A stretch of 7,153 bases of DNA from contig JAMCRH010000093.1 of assembly GCA_023380515.1 (NCBI GenBank), positions 1 to 7,153 on the forward strand, written 5' to 3'. Shown piece by piece: positions 7,141-7,153 of this stretch (its first letter is position 1; each line of letters opens with the position of its first letter). The DNA is from Gammaproteobacteria bacterium. GTDB taxonomy: Bacteria; Pseudomonadota; Gammaproteobacteria; Enterobacterales; Alteromonadaceae. A program made the position numbers and the translations under genes. Below the pieces are notes generated by a model that was not told the DNA's origin, did no database searches, and saw only the letters and a program-made list of their open reading frames with translations.

Positions 7141-7153
7141 GGTTCTACTGCTC

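Noticed and set aside
7145..7153. Possible end of rodZ: minus-strand GAG CAG TAG just before ispG.
   Set aside because: Only two codons and a stop are inside the window, so the identity rests on E. coli gene order alone; it is mentioned under ispG but not called as a feature.

Overview
This window carries conserved bacterial core genes and no mobile element, phage, CRISPR array, RNA gene or defence locus that I can see. Protein similarity recalled from family knowledge (Hsp15/Hsp33, the IspG-HisRS-YfgM-BamB-Der set, HisRS and IspG very close to the E. coli proteins) places it in Gammaproteobacteria. The moderate base composition and the gene neighbourhood would fit a marine Alteromonadales/Idiomarina-like lineage, but that finer assignment is a guess.

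Layout. Left end, plus strand (1-1021): the C-terminal tail of hslR (Hsp15, a ribosome-associated heat-shock RNA-binding protein), then after 17 bases the complete hslO (Hsp33, redox-activated holdase). A bidirectional intrinsic terminator (1084-1118) separates this pair from a convergent minus-strand block that fills the rest of the window. Read in its transcription direction (right to left) this block is ispG (isoprenoid precursor synthesis), hisS (histidyl-tRNA synthetase), yfgM (SecYEG/PpiD-associated membrane protein), bamB (outer-membrane protein assembly lipoprotein) and der (ribosome-assembly GTPase). This is the same order as the E. coli rodZ-ispG-hisS-yfgM-bamB-der cluster; rodZ would lie just beyond the right edge.

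Regulation visible in the sequence: the block is probably not one uniform operon. The ispG-hisS gap holds a strong sigma70-type promoter (TTTACC-17-TATAAT) followed by a hairpin with a U6 run just upstream of the hisS ribosome binding site. The bamB-der gap holds a perfect 12-bp hairpin followed by a short T-rich stretch. yfgM and bamB are almost touching (2 bases) and are probably translationally coupled. The hisS-yfgM gap holds three 13-bp tandem repeats directly abutting the hisS stop codon.

Two start codons deserve attention: yfgM most likely begins at a GTG (4506), eight codons inside the longest open frame, and hisS begins at a GTG with a second GTG two codons later. No stretch over 300 bases lacks a gene; the largest gaps (about 90-130 bases) are covered by the terminator, promoter and repeat entries. 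The most unusual observations are the hisS leader architecture, an Ala in place of the usual Asp in the HisRS HisA motif, and the 13-bp repeats. I found no convincing evidence of a new biological system.
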